Positions 8,756-17,435 are shown, numbered from the stretch's first letter. The stretch: DNA of 22,986 bases from CALFUK01 sp964450495 (GCA_964450495.1 CAYVFU010000077.1:1-22986); one strand, 5' to 3'. The notes: a model not told the origin generated them from the letters alone. A program made the numbers and translations.

Positions 8756-8770
8756 AAAAGTAATTTAGAT

Positions 8771-11203
8771 ATGATTAGAATTATATCAACTATCACTATG
8801 TTATTTTGTGCCATATTTGGAGCAGCTCAACATGCATACACAGGCAAGGTTACAGATGCGCAAGGCAATCCTTTGCAAGGTGCATTAGTCTATTTAAACG
8901 ATGGAGAAAAAACGACTGTAACTGATCTGGAAGGAGAATTCTACATCCAAGATCTAGAGGAAGGCAAAGCCAAAATCACTATCCAATATTTAGGATTTGA
9001 TGATATGGAATCAACCATTTACATTCCGAAAGACAAAAACAAATTATTTGAAATGAGCACAGTAGCTCAGGAATTACAACAAATAAATATTATCGCCAAT
9101 AAACTGACAAAAGATTCTCCATTCAGTTATCAGGAAGTAAAAAAAGAGGACATCGCAATAAAAAACCTCGTTCAAGATGTACCATTCCTTATCGAGCATA
9201 CGCCTTCTATGGTCGTTACCTCTGATGCTGGCGCAGGTGTCGGATATACTGGCCTTAGATTAAGAGGATCAGATGCTACTAGGATAAATGTCACTATAAA
9301 CGGTGTACCGTTAAATGATTCTGAAAGTCAAGGTGTCTTTTGGGTAGATTTACCAGACTTTGGCAGCTCTGTTGAAAACATACAAATACAACGAGGGGTT
9401 GGATCTTCGACAAATGGGGCAGCGGCTTTCGGAGGAACTGTTGCTCTAAATACTAACCAACATAAAACAGATGCCTATGGTAAGATATCTGGTGGTTATG
9501 GTTCGTTTAACACAAATAAATTATCTGTGGAAGCAGGTACAGGATTATTATCCAATCGCTTTGTGATAGAAGGTCGCTATTCACTCATTAATTCTGATGG
9601 TTATGTAGACAGAGCAACTTCGGATTTGGACTCTTGGTCAATTTCTGCTTCAGCAATTGGGGACAATTCGTCATTAAAGCTAAATGTATTTTCTGGTGAT
9701 GAGCGCACATACCAATCTTGGTGGGGAGTTCCAGAGGCAAGATTAACAGGAGATGAAGATGAGTTGTTTACACAATATTTTAACAACCTTGGTGTCACGT
9801 ATAATACCCAAGCTGATTCGCTCAATTTATTTAATTCGGATCGTCGTTACAATTACTATTTATACGATGATCAAGTTGATGATTATGGACAAGACCATGT
9901 TCAATTAATTTATAATCAAAACATTAATGCAAAAACAGATTTCAATACAACTTTACATTATACAAAAGGCAAAGGCTTTTTTGAAGAGTTTAGGTTCCAA
10001 GATGCATTAATTGATTATGGGATTGCTGGTCAAGGAGACGATGCTGATTTAGTAAGAAGACGGTGGCTAGATAATGATTTTTATGGTATTATTTCAAACG
10101 TCACTTTTCAAGCCAATAGTCAACTCAGTTTACTAGGTGGCTTTGGACTAAATAGATATGATGGCAAACATTTTGGAGAGGTCATTGATGTTCTTTCTAT
10201 TCCGAATTTAGATACGCAAGAGCCATATTATTTTAGTGATGCAGTGAAAACAGATTTTAATGTTTATGGAAAGTTAAATTACCAACTAAATGAGTCATTA
10301 CTATTTTATGGTGATTTACAATTAAGAACAATCAGTTATCAAACAGAAGGCGTAGATAATGATTTGGTACCTATTGATGTTGATGAAAACTATGCATTTT
10401 TTAATCCTAAATTTGGTTTGACCTATCAGCTAAATAGTCAGTCTCAATTATATGCGTCATATGCCCGAGCGAATAGAGAACCAGTCCGCTCGGATTTTAT
10501 AGATGCGATTGGTACACAAATACCAAAACCAGAAACGCTCAATGATTTTGAATTTGGTTTTAGAACCCAAAACCCAACTCTTTCTTTTGAAGCAAATGCC
10601 TATTATATGCTGTATAAAGATCAATTGGTACTAACAGGAGCAGTCAATGATGTTGGTGGCTCTGTCCGCACCAATGTAGACAATAGCTTTAGAAGGGGAG
10701 TAGAATTGTCGCTTAGCTGGTCTCCTACTCAGAAAATAAATTGGTCTCCAAACTTGACCCTAAGTCAAAATAAAATAGATGAGTTTACAGACATTGTGGT
10801 CGACTTTGCAGACTTCTCTTTAGTAGAAACTGTGCAGACAGATACGGATATTGCTTTTTCTCCTTCTATTATTGCAGGTAGTCGTTTACAGTATAAACCG
10901 GCACGTAATCTTGCGTTTTCACTACAGAGTAAATATGTAGGCGAACAGTTTCTAGACAATACATCAACCGCATCCAAAACGATTGATGCCTATTTTGTGA
11001 ATGATCTAATTATTGACTATTCGCTAAATAAACTAATTGGAAAAGAAATCTCCATTAAATGCTTAGTCAATAATATTTTAAATGAACAGTACGAATCAAA
11101 TGGCTATACTTTCAGCTATATATTTGGCGATTTAATATCAGAGAATTTTTATTATCCACAAGCTGGCACTAATGTATTGTTAGGATTAACGGTAGAGTTC
11201 TAA
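8771..11203 (+). CDS. TonB-dependent receptor under TPP riboswitch control, probable thiamin importer
   Basis: The 810-residue protein has a signal peptide (residues 1-19, ending IFGAAQ) and a carboxypeptidase-like regulatory domain (about 21-105: TGKVTDAQGNPLQGALVYL). A classical plug follows at about 128-225 (GYTGLRLRGSDATRINVTING, IQRGVGSSTNGAAAFGGTVALNT), then a barrel ending in LLGLTVEF with the C-terminal Phe typical of outer-membrane barrels. The TPP aptamer directly upstream is the main functional evidence. Comparative genomics has described TPP-riboswitch-controlled TonB receptors in Bacteroidota (called omr1) as thiamin or precursor transporters. No pnuT or thiamin pyrophosphokinase gene follows, so the gene seems to stand alone, and the inner-membrane partner must be elsewhere. 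The substrate is inferred, not shown. Confidence 0.9.
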   Translation: MIRIISTITMLFCAIFGAAQHAYTGKVTDAQGNPLQGALVYLNDGEKTTVTDLEGEFYIQDLEEGKAKITIQYLGFDDMESTIYIPKDKNKLFEMSTVAQELQQINIIANKLTKDSPFSYQEVKKEDIAIKNLVQDVPFLIEHTPSMVVTSDAGAGVGYTGLRLRGSDATRINVTINGVPLNDSESQGVFWVDLPDFGSSVENIQIQRGVGSSTNGAAAFGGTVALNTNQHKTDAYGKISGGYGSFNTNKLSVEAGTGLLSNRFVIEGRYSLINSDGYVDRATSDLDSWSISASAIGDNSSLKLNVFSGDERTYQSWWGVPEARLTGDEDELFTQYFNNLGVTYNTQADSLNLFNSDRRYNYYLYDDQVDDYGQDHVQLIYNQNINAKTDFNTTLHYTKGKGFFEEFRFQDALIDYGIAGQGDDADLVRRRWLDNDFYGIISNVTFQANSQLSLLGGFGLNRYDGKHFGEVIDVLSIPNLDTQEPYYFSDAVKTDFNVYGKLNYQLNESLLFYGDLQLRTISYQTEGVDNDLVPIDVDENYAFFNPKFGLTYQLNSQSQLYASYARANREPVRSDFIDAIGTQIPKPETLNDFEFGFRTQNPTLSFEANAYYMLYKDQLVLTGAVNDVGGSVRTNVDNSFRRGVELSLSWSPTQKINWSPNLTLSQNKIDEFTDIVVDFADFSLVETVQTDTDIAFSPSIIAGSRLQYKPARNLAFSLQSKYVGEQFLDNTSTASKTIDAYFVNDLIIDYSLNKLIGKEISIKCLVNNILNEQYESNGYTFSYIFGDLISENFYYPQAGTNVLLGLTVEF

Positions 11204-11371
11204 AAAGGGTATTCCAGAAATAGGTGGGGAGTTTTTCCGGCAGCTCAAATTCAGTAGAATTTATAATTAGCGATACTTTTTTATGAATTAAAGTTATCAC
11301 AGGATAGAACAGGTTATTCAGACCTATAATCTTATTTCTTATACTAGTAATAAATTAATATACGTGCCGTT

Positions 11372-12706
11372 TCAACGTCTGGGAATTAAATGCAATTCCT
11401 TCTGTCGACCATCCAGATAATAAAAATCATCTCCTGTAAATACGCCATCTTGCTCTAGCATAATTCTGACCAGTTTACCACCCCATTCTGGTACCTCTGT
11501 CGCAGCAAACAATTCTATAGAATATGCGGTATTGGAAAACAAAGGATAATCACCTCTTCCCTTAACTCCACCTTGTTGATCCCACAAGCCGATAGTAGGA
11601 CCAGCAGCATGACCATGAAAGCCAATTGGATGTGTATAGACTGATGCATTAAGTCCTTCTGATTTAGCTTGATCAAGAGAATGTTTTAAAATCTCATTAC
11701 CAGACCTGCCCGTAATAAAATTCTCTGTCAAAATATCTTGCATACGATTACCGTTTGCAAACGCTTTTTTCAATCCTTCAGGTGCTTCCGTTTCATTGGG
11801 CTTGAGGACATAAAAATGTTCTTGTTGGTCTGTATTTAGTTTCAAATACGTAATGCCAAAATCCACATGCAATAAATCACCATGTTGAATAATGTCTTGC
11901 TCTGGTCGCTTTGAGAATGATCGTAGAAATTCATTGTTTCCCATATCTGCTCGCTGTACAGAAACAGATGGGTGAAACCATGTGTCAAGTCCCAGTTCAT
12001 CAACTCTATTTCTCAACCACCATACAACATCATTGGTGGTAGTGACGCCAGGATGAATGGCTTTTTCAGACAATCCTTCTCTTAAGATTAAATGCCCCAT
12101 TCTAGCTATCATTGGATAAATAGCCAACTCTTTGGGCGTGCGGGTTTCCAACCAAGCAATTGCTAAGTTCTGAGCAGAGACGACTCTCTTGTGCATCGAC
12201 TCTGGCAGGTATGACATAAAAGCTTCATACTCCGTCTTCACCAATCCATCTGCCAAAGCGAAGTCCTCAGAATAATTAAGTCCAATTTTATTGGGATTCT
12301 TTTCTTTGATGATGGTCATTAGGGCTTCCCATTGATCTGGAAATACATCTACATCCCATTGTCCTTTTAATAGCTTGCCAACACTGTATCTTGCTATGGC
12401 TATTTTATCCACGCCTTCATCCGTGTTATGAAAAACCATAATTGTTCGACGTCTTGCAGATAACCATGTGGCAGGCAACATTGTCTTCATGACTGGATCT
12501 TCATTGTATTCTCTAGAAATAAGAATCCACATATCGATGTCTTCTCTATCCATCAGTTCAGGAAGTAAATTATCTAAGCGATCTTCTAGGATATCATCCA
12601 TGACCTTAGCTTGATCCCTAGGAGATAAAATGCCAGGCATATCAGCTTGTCCATACGCAGAAAAAGAAAAGAAGAAAAGTATAATTACCGTATGTATCGA
12701 TTTCAT
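11372..12706 (-). CDS. Secreted M24 family metallopeptidase (Xaa-Pro peptidase type)
   Basis: The 444-residue protein starts with a clear signal peptide (MKSIHTVIILFFFSFSAYG, cleavage before Q20 or A21) and so acts outside the cytoplasm. An N-terminal creatinase-like domain covers about 30-185. The C-terminal pita-bread catalytic domain keeps the five expected metal ligands: Asp282 (HVDFG), Asp293 (NTDQQ), His364 (HPIGFHGHAAGP), Glu398 (SIELF) and Glu418 (MLEQDG). Family members cleave N-terminal residues next to proline or related dipeptides using two metal ions. Most studied members are cytosolic, so an exported form suggests scavenging of peptides in the periplasm. It converges on the thiamin receptor gene across a 168-nt gap that holds only a weak AT-rich hairpin (11247-11262). 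Confidence 0.88.
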   Translation of the reverse strand: MKSIHTVIILFFFSFSAYGQADMPGILSPRDQAKVMDDILEDRLDNLLPELMDREDIDMWILISREYNEDPVMKTMLPATWLSARRRTIMVFHNTDEGVDKIAIARYSVGKLLKGQWDVDVFPDQWEALMTIIKEKNPNKIGLNYSEDFALADGLVKTEYEAFMSYLPESMHKRVVSAQNLAIAWLETRTPKELAIYPMIARMGHLILREGLSEKAIHPGVTTTNDVVWWLRNRVDELGLDTWFHPSVSVQRADMGNNEFLRSFSKRPEQDIIQHGDLLHVDFGITYLKLNTDQQEHFYVLKPNETEAPEGLKKAFANGNRMQDILTENFITGRSGNEILKHSLDQAKSEGLNASVYTHPIGFHGHAAGPTIGLWDQQGGVKGRGDYPLFSNTAYSIELFAATEVPEWGGKLVRIMLEQDGVFTGDDFYYLDGRQKELHLIPRR

Positions 12707-13115
12707 AATTCAAGAAGTATTCTCTAATTTAATTGAAATCTGAAGACTTAATCTATATATGAGACAATTTGATTGTACATACAGAACAAACTCTCANNNN
12801 NNNNNNNNNNNNNNNNNNNNNNNNNNNNNNNNNNNNNNNNNNNNNNNNNNNNNNNNNNNNNNNNNNNNNNNNNNNNNNNNNNNNNNNNNNNNNNNNTCAA
12901 CTAGATTTCATTTGCAGTCATCTTATCATTCCACTATCACTGTCTTTTCATAGACGTTTTCCGATGAACTATCAGGGTTTTCTGATGTTTTATACTGCTG
13001 CATGCTCGTCTAATTTTTGCCTAAGTCCACAATTGACCACAATCGTACTTAATATATTCATTAGCAAAATAGATTCATTTTTGAAATCTGTTCTCAGAAC
13101 ATTTAAAATTATCAT
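12707..13115. other. Gene-free stretch containing the assembly gap
   Basis: About 90 nt lie left of the gap and 219 nt right of it. No convincing gene can be seen. A frame stays open from 12898 to the TGA at 13117-13119, but its translation is rich in Ser, Phe, Ile, Leu and Cys like non-coding AT-rich DNA. A 13-nt palindrome (TGTTCT-C-AGAACA, 13089-13101) lies just before the next gene's ATG at 13116 and may be a regulatory site. Confidence 0.5.
12797..12896. other. Assembly gap (100 N)
   Basis: Exactly 100 unknown bases. This is the usual placeholder for a scaffold gap of unknown length, so the true distance and content between the peptidase and the lamin-tail protein are unknown. Confidence 0.97.
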
Positions 13116-14399
13116 ATGAAACTTATCTACCAGATTCTATTCATTCAATTGTTATCTATTTCTTGTTTGTTTGCTCAAACTAGAAATCTAATTATAAATG
13201 AAATTAATGAATCCAATCAGACCGTAGAACTATACAATCCAAGTACATCAACAATTGACATCAGCAATTGGTGGCTTTGTAATCGGGCGAATTCTGTAGA
13301 TAGGTATGACAGAATTGGAAGTGGTGACGTGACTTTAATTTCTGGAAGTCTTATGATGACTGCAGGTACGTACACAGTACTAGAATGGTCTGATATCGGT
13401 GTAGGAGTAGCTGCTGAACTTGGACTTTATAAAACAAGTTCTTTTGGTAGTGCAAATGATTTAGAGGATTATGTCATGTATAATGGAATCGCTAGTCCTA
13501 GCAGAGCGAGCGTTGCCGTCAACGCTGGTGTTTGGGCAAGTACTTCAGATTTTGTTTCGGCTGTTTCAACTTCCACTAATTCTATTAGTCTGATGTCTGG
13601 TGCCTATACAAGCGGATTAGATACAGGCTTGCCTAATTGGGAAGAGCAGACACCAACTCCTGGTGCAATAAATGACGGAGTTATCATCGTTCGTAACTTA
13701 TTAGTAAATGAGATTAACGAATCTCTTCAAACAATAGAAATATTTAATCCAAGTTCCGTCACTGTAGACATCACTAATTATTGGTTGTGTAATCGTGCAA
13801 ATCCTTCTGATAGGTATGATAGAATTGGGAGTGGTGATGTTACTTTAATTTCTGGAAGTCTTTTAGTGGCTCCTGGAGCATATACTGTTTTGGAATGGTC
13901 AGATGTAGGAGTGGGAGTACCTGCTGAACTGGGTCTATATAAAACAAGCTCTTTTGGTAACGCTGATGATTTAGAAGATTATGTCATGTATAATGGAATC
14001 GCCAGTCCGAGTAGAGCAAGCGTTGCTGTCAACGCTGGTGTTTGGGCAAGTACTTCAGATTTTGTTCCAGCTGTTTCAAATTCCACTAATTCCATAGCGC
14101 TCATCCCTAGCACGTATTCCAATGGAACTGACACTGATTTAAATGATTGGAGTGAACAAACTCCTACACAAGGCATGATTAATCAATCAGCGAATGGCGT
14201 CTGTGATTTGCCAGTTTTAACTATCAATAATACCATATCATCTGCAACTTATGATGATGCTGAGATCATAGTTTCAGATGGGATAGTCCCAAATCCAAAC
14301 ATCGTAACTTTCAGAGCTGCTCAAGAAATTTCCTTATTGGAAAATTTTGAAGTTGAATTAGGTTCGATGTTTACTGCAGAGATCGTGGCTTGCAATTAA
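13116..14399 (+). CDS. Secreted protein with two lamin-tail-like repeats and a C-terminal coathanger-type domain
   Basis: The protein has 427 residues. A signal peptide covers residues 1-20 (LLSISCLFAQ). Two lamin-tail-domain-like units follow at residues 24-186 and 194-356, each 163 residues long, each opening NLxxNEINESxQ and containing NPS...I(S/T)N(W/Y)WLCNRAN. Hand alignment without gaps gives about 125 of 163 identities. The last ~65 residues (AEIIVSDGIVPNPNIVTFRA, ISLLENFEVELGSMFTAEIV, then ACN) resemble the '3-coathanger stack' domain of Bacteroidota proteins that end in GCx-COOH; here the end is ACN. That domain is thought to have a sorting or anchoring role. Bacterial lamin-tail domains occur in exported adhesins and nucleases, but no nuclease domain is present here, so a structural or adhesive surface role is the best guess. 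Confidence 0.8.
   Translation: MKLIYQILFIQLLSISCLFAQTRNLIINEINESNQTVELYNPSTSTIDISNWWLCNRANSVDRYDRIGSGDVTLISGSLMMTAGTYTVLEWSDIGVGVAAELGLYKTSSFGSANDLEDYVMYNGIASPSRASVAVNAGVWASTSDFVSAVSTSTNSISLMSGAYTSGLDTGLPNWEEQTPTPGAINDGVIIVRNLLVNEINESLQTIEIFNPSSVTVDITNYWLCNRANPSDRYDRIGSGDVTLISGSLLVAPGAYTVLEWSDVGVGVPAELGLYKTSSFGNADDLEDYVMYNGIASPSRASVAVNAGVWASTSDFVPAVSNSTNSIALIPSTYSNGTDTDLNDWSEQTPTQGMINQSANGVCDLPVLTINNTISSATYDDAEIIVSDGIVPNPNIVTFRAAQEISLLENFEVELGSMFTAEIVACN
13185..13673 (+). repeat. Lamin-tail repeat unit 1 (489 bp)
   Basis: First copy of an in-frame tandem duplication; the second copy lies 510 bp downstream. The units have the same length with no insertions or deletions. Within it, 13467-13492 and 13518-13556 are identical at DNA level to the second copy. 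Confidence 0.85.
13695..14183 (+). repeat. Lamin-tail repeat unit 2 (489 bp)
   Basis: Second copy. The identical DNA blocks are 13977-14002 (26 nt) and 14028-14066 (39 nt). Divergence is highest at the start and end of the unit. Confidence 0.85.
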
Positions 14400-14424
14400 A
14401 TATAAAGACGAACTTTGATTGAAT

Positions 14425-14463
14425 AAATAAGGCGCAATTCCTCGGAAGAATTGCGCCTTATTT
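14425..14463. terminator. Strong bidirectional terminator between converging genes
   Basis: A perfect 16-bp stem (14425-14440 with 14448-14463) around the 7-nt loop CTCGGAA. The GC-rich core is GGCGC/GCGCC, flanked by A-rich sequence on the left and T-rich sequence on the right, so both strands give a hairpin followed by U-rich RNA. It lies between the stop of the lamin-tail protein (14399) and the stop of clpB (14483) and would serve both. Confidence 0.92.
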
Positions 14464-14482
14464 TACCTTAGAGTCTTAAATA

Positions 14483-17227
14483 TTACTCGCCTTTTTTAGG
14501 CTTCTTCTTCACCTCATTAATCGCATCTTCCACATCCTTCGTTGCCTTATTTAGCTTCTCAATATCCTTCTCTTTTTTAGTGGGCTTTGGTTCAGCCTTT
14601 GGTTTATCAGTTGATTTATTTTCTTCTCTACCAAAGGTAAATCCTTTTTTATCAGTACCAATGTGAATGGTATCTCCTGGACCATAAGACCCTTTCAATA
14701 CTTCTTTAGACAGTTCATTGATGATTTCCTTTTGAATAACTCTCTTTAGTGGTCTTGCTCCAAATTGAGGGTCATAACCAAGGTCTGACAATAAGTCCAT
14801 AGCAGATTCAGAAAATTGAATGTCTATTTCTTGAGTTGCTAAGTTTTTGCGCACCTTTTTCAATAATATTTTAGCTATCAATTTGATCTCGCTTTTATTC
14901 AGCGGCAAAAACATTATTTTTTCGTCAATCCGATTTAAAAACTCAGGACGTAAGTTTTCTTTTAACATGTCGAAAACTTCCATTCGAGTCGTATCGATAA
15001 TTTCTCCACGGTGATCTTCTCCAACTGCTTGCAAGTCTTCAAAGTTTTCTAATATCACCTCTGCACCCATATTGGATGTCATGATGATGATGGTATTCTT
15101 GAAGTTTGCTTCACGGCCTTTATTATCTGTCAATCGACCATCATCCAAGACCTGTAATAAGATATTAAATGTATCTGGATGCGCTTTTTCAATTTCATCT
15201 AACAACACAATTGAATATGGGCGACGTCGCACTGCTTCTGTCAATTGTCCCCCTTCATCATAGCCAACATATCCTGGAGGCGCTCCTACCAATCTTGACA
15301 CAGAGTGTTTCTCTTGATACTCACTCATATCAATTCGAGTAATCGCCTTTTCATCATCAAACAATACTTCTGCAAGTGTTTTGGCAAGCTCCGTTTTACC
15401 AACACCTGTCGGTCCTAAGAAAATGAAACTCCCGATTGGTTTTTTAGGATCTCCTAAACCTGCTCGGCTTCTTCGCACGGCATCCGCTACAGCAATGACG
15501 GCTTCTTTCTGTCCAATCAATCGCTTCCCTATTTCATCTTCCAATTTCAGTAAACGATCTTTCTCGCTCTTCATCATTTTCGCGACTGGAATACCTGTCC
15601 ATCTTGCGACGACTTCAGCGATATCGTTTTCTGTTACTTCTTCATTTGTGAATCGCGTACCCTCTGGCAACTTATCTAATTTCTCCTCAGCGGCTTTCAA
15701 CATTGCTTCCTTTTCTTTAAGGTCTCCATATCGAATTTTAGCCACCAATTCGAAGTTGCTCTCTCTTTCTGCCTTTGCTGCCTGATGTTCTAAGTTTTCA
15801 ATTTCTTCTTTGATCTTAGATAACTGATCGACGATTTCTCGTTCACTTTGCCATGAAGCAGTCAACGAATCCAGTTTCTCCTTTGCATTGGCAATCTGCT
15901 CTGAAATACTTTTAAGCTTTTTATCGTTTTTTTCACGCTTGATCTGCTCTCTTTCTATTTCTAACTGGCGGACTTTTCTATCTTGCTCATCTATTTCTTC
16001 AGGAACTGAATCGAGTTCAAGTCTTAATTTGGCAGCAGCTTCATCAATCAAGTCAATCGCCTTGTCTGGTAATTTACGCTCGGTAATGTATCTGTGAGAT
16101 AATTCTACAGCAGCCACTAGTGCTTCGTCAAGGATATCAATTTTATGATAGACTTCATATTTGTCTTGAATTCCTCTAAGAATAGAAATGGTGTCTGACA
16201 ATGAAGGCTCGTCGATCAAAACGGTTTGAAAACGTCTGACAAGTGCTTTGTCTTTTTCAAAATATTTTTGATACTCATCTAAAGTCGTAGCTCCAATTGT
16301 TCTTAGCTCTCCTCTAGCCAATGCTGGTTTCAAAATGTTTGCAGCATCCATTGCGCCATTACCGCCTCCAGTTCCAATTAAGGTATGGATTTCATCTATA
16401 AATAAAATGATCTCTCCGGCTGCGGCATTGACTTCTTTAATTACTGCTTTCAATCTCTCTTCGAATTCACCTTTATATTTTGCACCAGCGATTAGGGCCG
16501 CTAGATCGAGAACAAATATTTTTTTGCTTTGTAAATTTTCAGGAACATCTTGCTTTACTATCCGCCATGCAATGCCTTCGACAATGGCAGTTTTACCGAC
16601 ACCCGATTCTCCAACCAAGATTGGATTGTTTTTCTTTCGTCTCGATAGGATGTGAAGTATACGTCTGATCTCTTCGTCTCTTCCCACTATAGGATCAAGC
16701 TTGCCAGACTCTGCTCGTTCATTTAAGTTAATGGCGAACTTATTCAAAGCATTGTATTCTCCATCTGCATGTTGGTCTTTGACCTTTCTCCCTTTACGCA
16801 ATTCTTCTATAGCTTTACGGAGTCCCTTGTCTGTAGCTCCTTGATCTTTTAAAATCTGTGCAGCTTTATCTTTTCCATTTAATATCCCCAACATCATCAT
16901 CTCTAATGAAATGAATTCGTCTCCAAATTCTTTCATTAATTTCTTAGCCTTACTATTCGCTTTATTGGCATCGCTCGTTAAAAACTGTTTGCCGTCTCCG
17001 CCTTCAACTTTTGGAAATCGTTCGATTGCTAAATTCAACTCTCGTTTTAATCTCAGCACATTGACTGACATTTTATTCAGCAAAAACTCGGTGAGCTTTT
17101 CATCCGTTTCTAGAATTCCTCGCATCAAGTGGACGGTATCCACACTTTGCTGATCAAGACCACCCGCTATTTGTTGGGCTTTTAAAATGGCTTCTTGAGC
17201 TTTAACTGTAAAAATATCGTATGTCAT
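14483..17227 (-). CDS. clpB: ATP-dependent disaggregase ClpB
   Basis: This 914-residue AAA+ chaperone works with DnaK to pull polypeptides out of aggregates. The N domain covers residues 1-145. AAA1 has Walker A GESGVGKT (206-213), pore loop KYKGEFEER (250-258) and Walker B LFIDE (275-279). A charged coiled-coil M domain at about 405-525 separates ClpB from ClpA and ClpC. AAA2 has Walker A GPTGVGKT (605-612), pore loop GYVGYDEGG (652-660) and Walker B VLLDE (674-678). FGARPLKRVIQ at 822-832 is the sensor-2 region. Usual ClpB length is about 855-870; here a Lys/Glu-rich tail of about 45 residues (from about 869) follows. The M domain excludes a ClpP-partner role. The start at 17227 (MTYDIFTVKAQEA) fits the family. 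Confidence 0.97.
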   Translation of the reverse strand: MTYDIFTVKAQEAILKAQQIAGGLDQQSVDTVHLMRGILETDEKLTEFLLNKMSVNVLRLKRELNLAIERFPKVEGGDGKQFLTSDANKANSKAKKLMKEFGDEFISLEMMMLGILNGKDKAAQILKDQGATDKGLRKAIEELRKGRKVKDQHADGEYNALNKFAINLNERAESGKLDPIVGRDEEIRRILHILSRRKKNNPILVGESGVGKTAIVEGIAWRIVKQDVPENLQSKKIFVLDLAALIAGAKYKGEFEERLKAVIKEVNAAAGEIILFIDEIHTLIGTGGGNGAMDAANILKPALARGELRTIGATTLDEYQKYFEKDKALVRRFQTVLIDEPSLSDTISILRGIQDKYEVYHKIDILDEALVAAVELSHRYITERKLPDKAIDLIDEAAAKLRLELDSVPEEIDEQDRKVRQLEIEREQIKREKNDKKLKSISEQIANAKEKLDSLTASWQSEREIVDQLSKIKEEIENLEHQAAKAERESNFELVAKIRYGDLKEKEAMLKAAEEKLDKLPEGTRFTNEEVTENDIAEVVARWTGIPVAKMMKSEKDRLLKLEDEIGKRLIGQKEAVIAVADAVRRSRAGLGDPKKPIGSFIFLGPTGVGKTELAKTLAEVLFDDEKAITRIDMSEYQEKHSVSRLVGAPPGYVGYDEGGQLTEAVRRRPYSIVLLDEIEKAHPDTFNILLQVLDDGRLTDNKGREANFKNTIIIMTSNMGAEVILENFEDLQAVGEDHRGEIIDTTRMEVFDMLKENLRPEFLNRIDEKIMFLPLNKSEIKLIAKILLKKVRKNLATQEIDIQFSESAMDLLSDLGYDPQFGARPLKRVIQKEIINELSKEVLKGSYGPGDTIHIGTDKKGFTFGREENKSTDKPKAEPKPTKKEKDIEKLNKATKDVEDAINEVKKKPKKGE

Positions 17228-17266
17228 TAATAAAATTTCTTAGTATTCAAATATTTGCTCGGTATG

Positions 17267-17274
17267 CAAATATA
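17267..17274 (-). promoter_or_regulatory. Possible -7 element of clpB
   Basis: On the minus strand the sequence reads TATATTTG followed by C, an exact match to TAnnTTTG, 40 nt before the clpB ATG. No clear TTTG is seen at the expected -33 distance. Confidence 0.45.
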
Positions 17275-17435
17275 CAATGATCGATGAAATGAAATTCTTC
17301 TACCCTATTATAATAAATAGATTCACCTCTTCGATAGCTGTTATTGGCCAACACTCCTCCAAACGGAGGAAATTTTCTCGATAGAATGTTTTATTTTACT
17401 AAGCAGATAAGCCACCAAATAATATAATCAAACTC

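Noticed and set aside
9601..10977. Minus-strand frames inside the thiamin-type receptor gene
   Set aside because: Antisense to a well-supported receptor, with Ser-rich shadow composition.
11247..11262. AAATTC-AGTA-GAATTT hairpin as a terminator between the receptor and the peptidase
   Set aside because: AT-only 6-bp stem, too weak to claim, although the location between convergent genes is suitable.
12759..13119. Open frames running across the N block
   Set aside because: They exist only because N codons are not stops; half of each frame is unknown sequence.
15072..17153. Several open frames of 60-134 codons antisense to clpB
   Set aside because: They lie opposite strongly conserved ClpB motifs and have no start context or recognisable product; shadows of a real gene.
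17355..17370. TCCTCC-AAAC-GGAGGA hairpin read as a terminator
   Set aside because: It lies between divergent genes, so no transcript is expected to end there, and the stem is only 6 bp.
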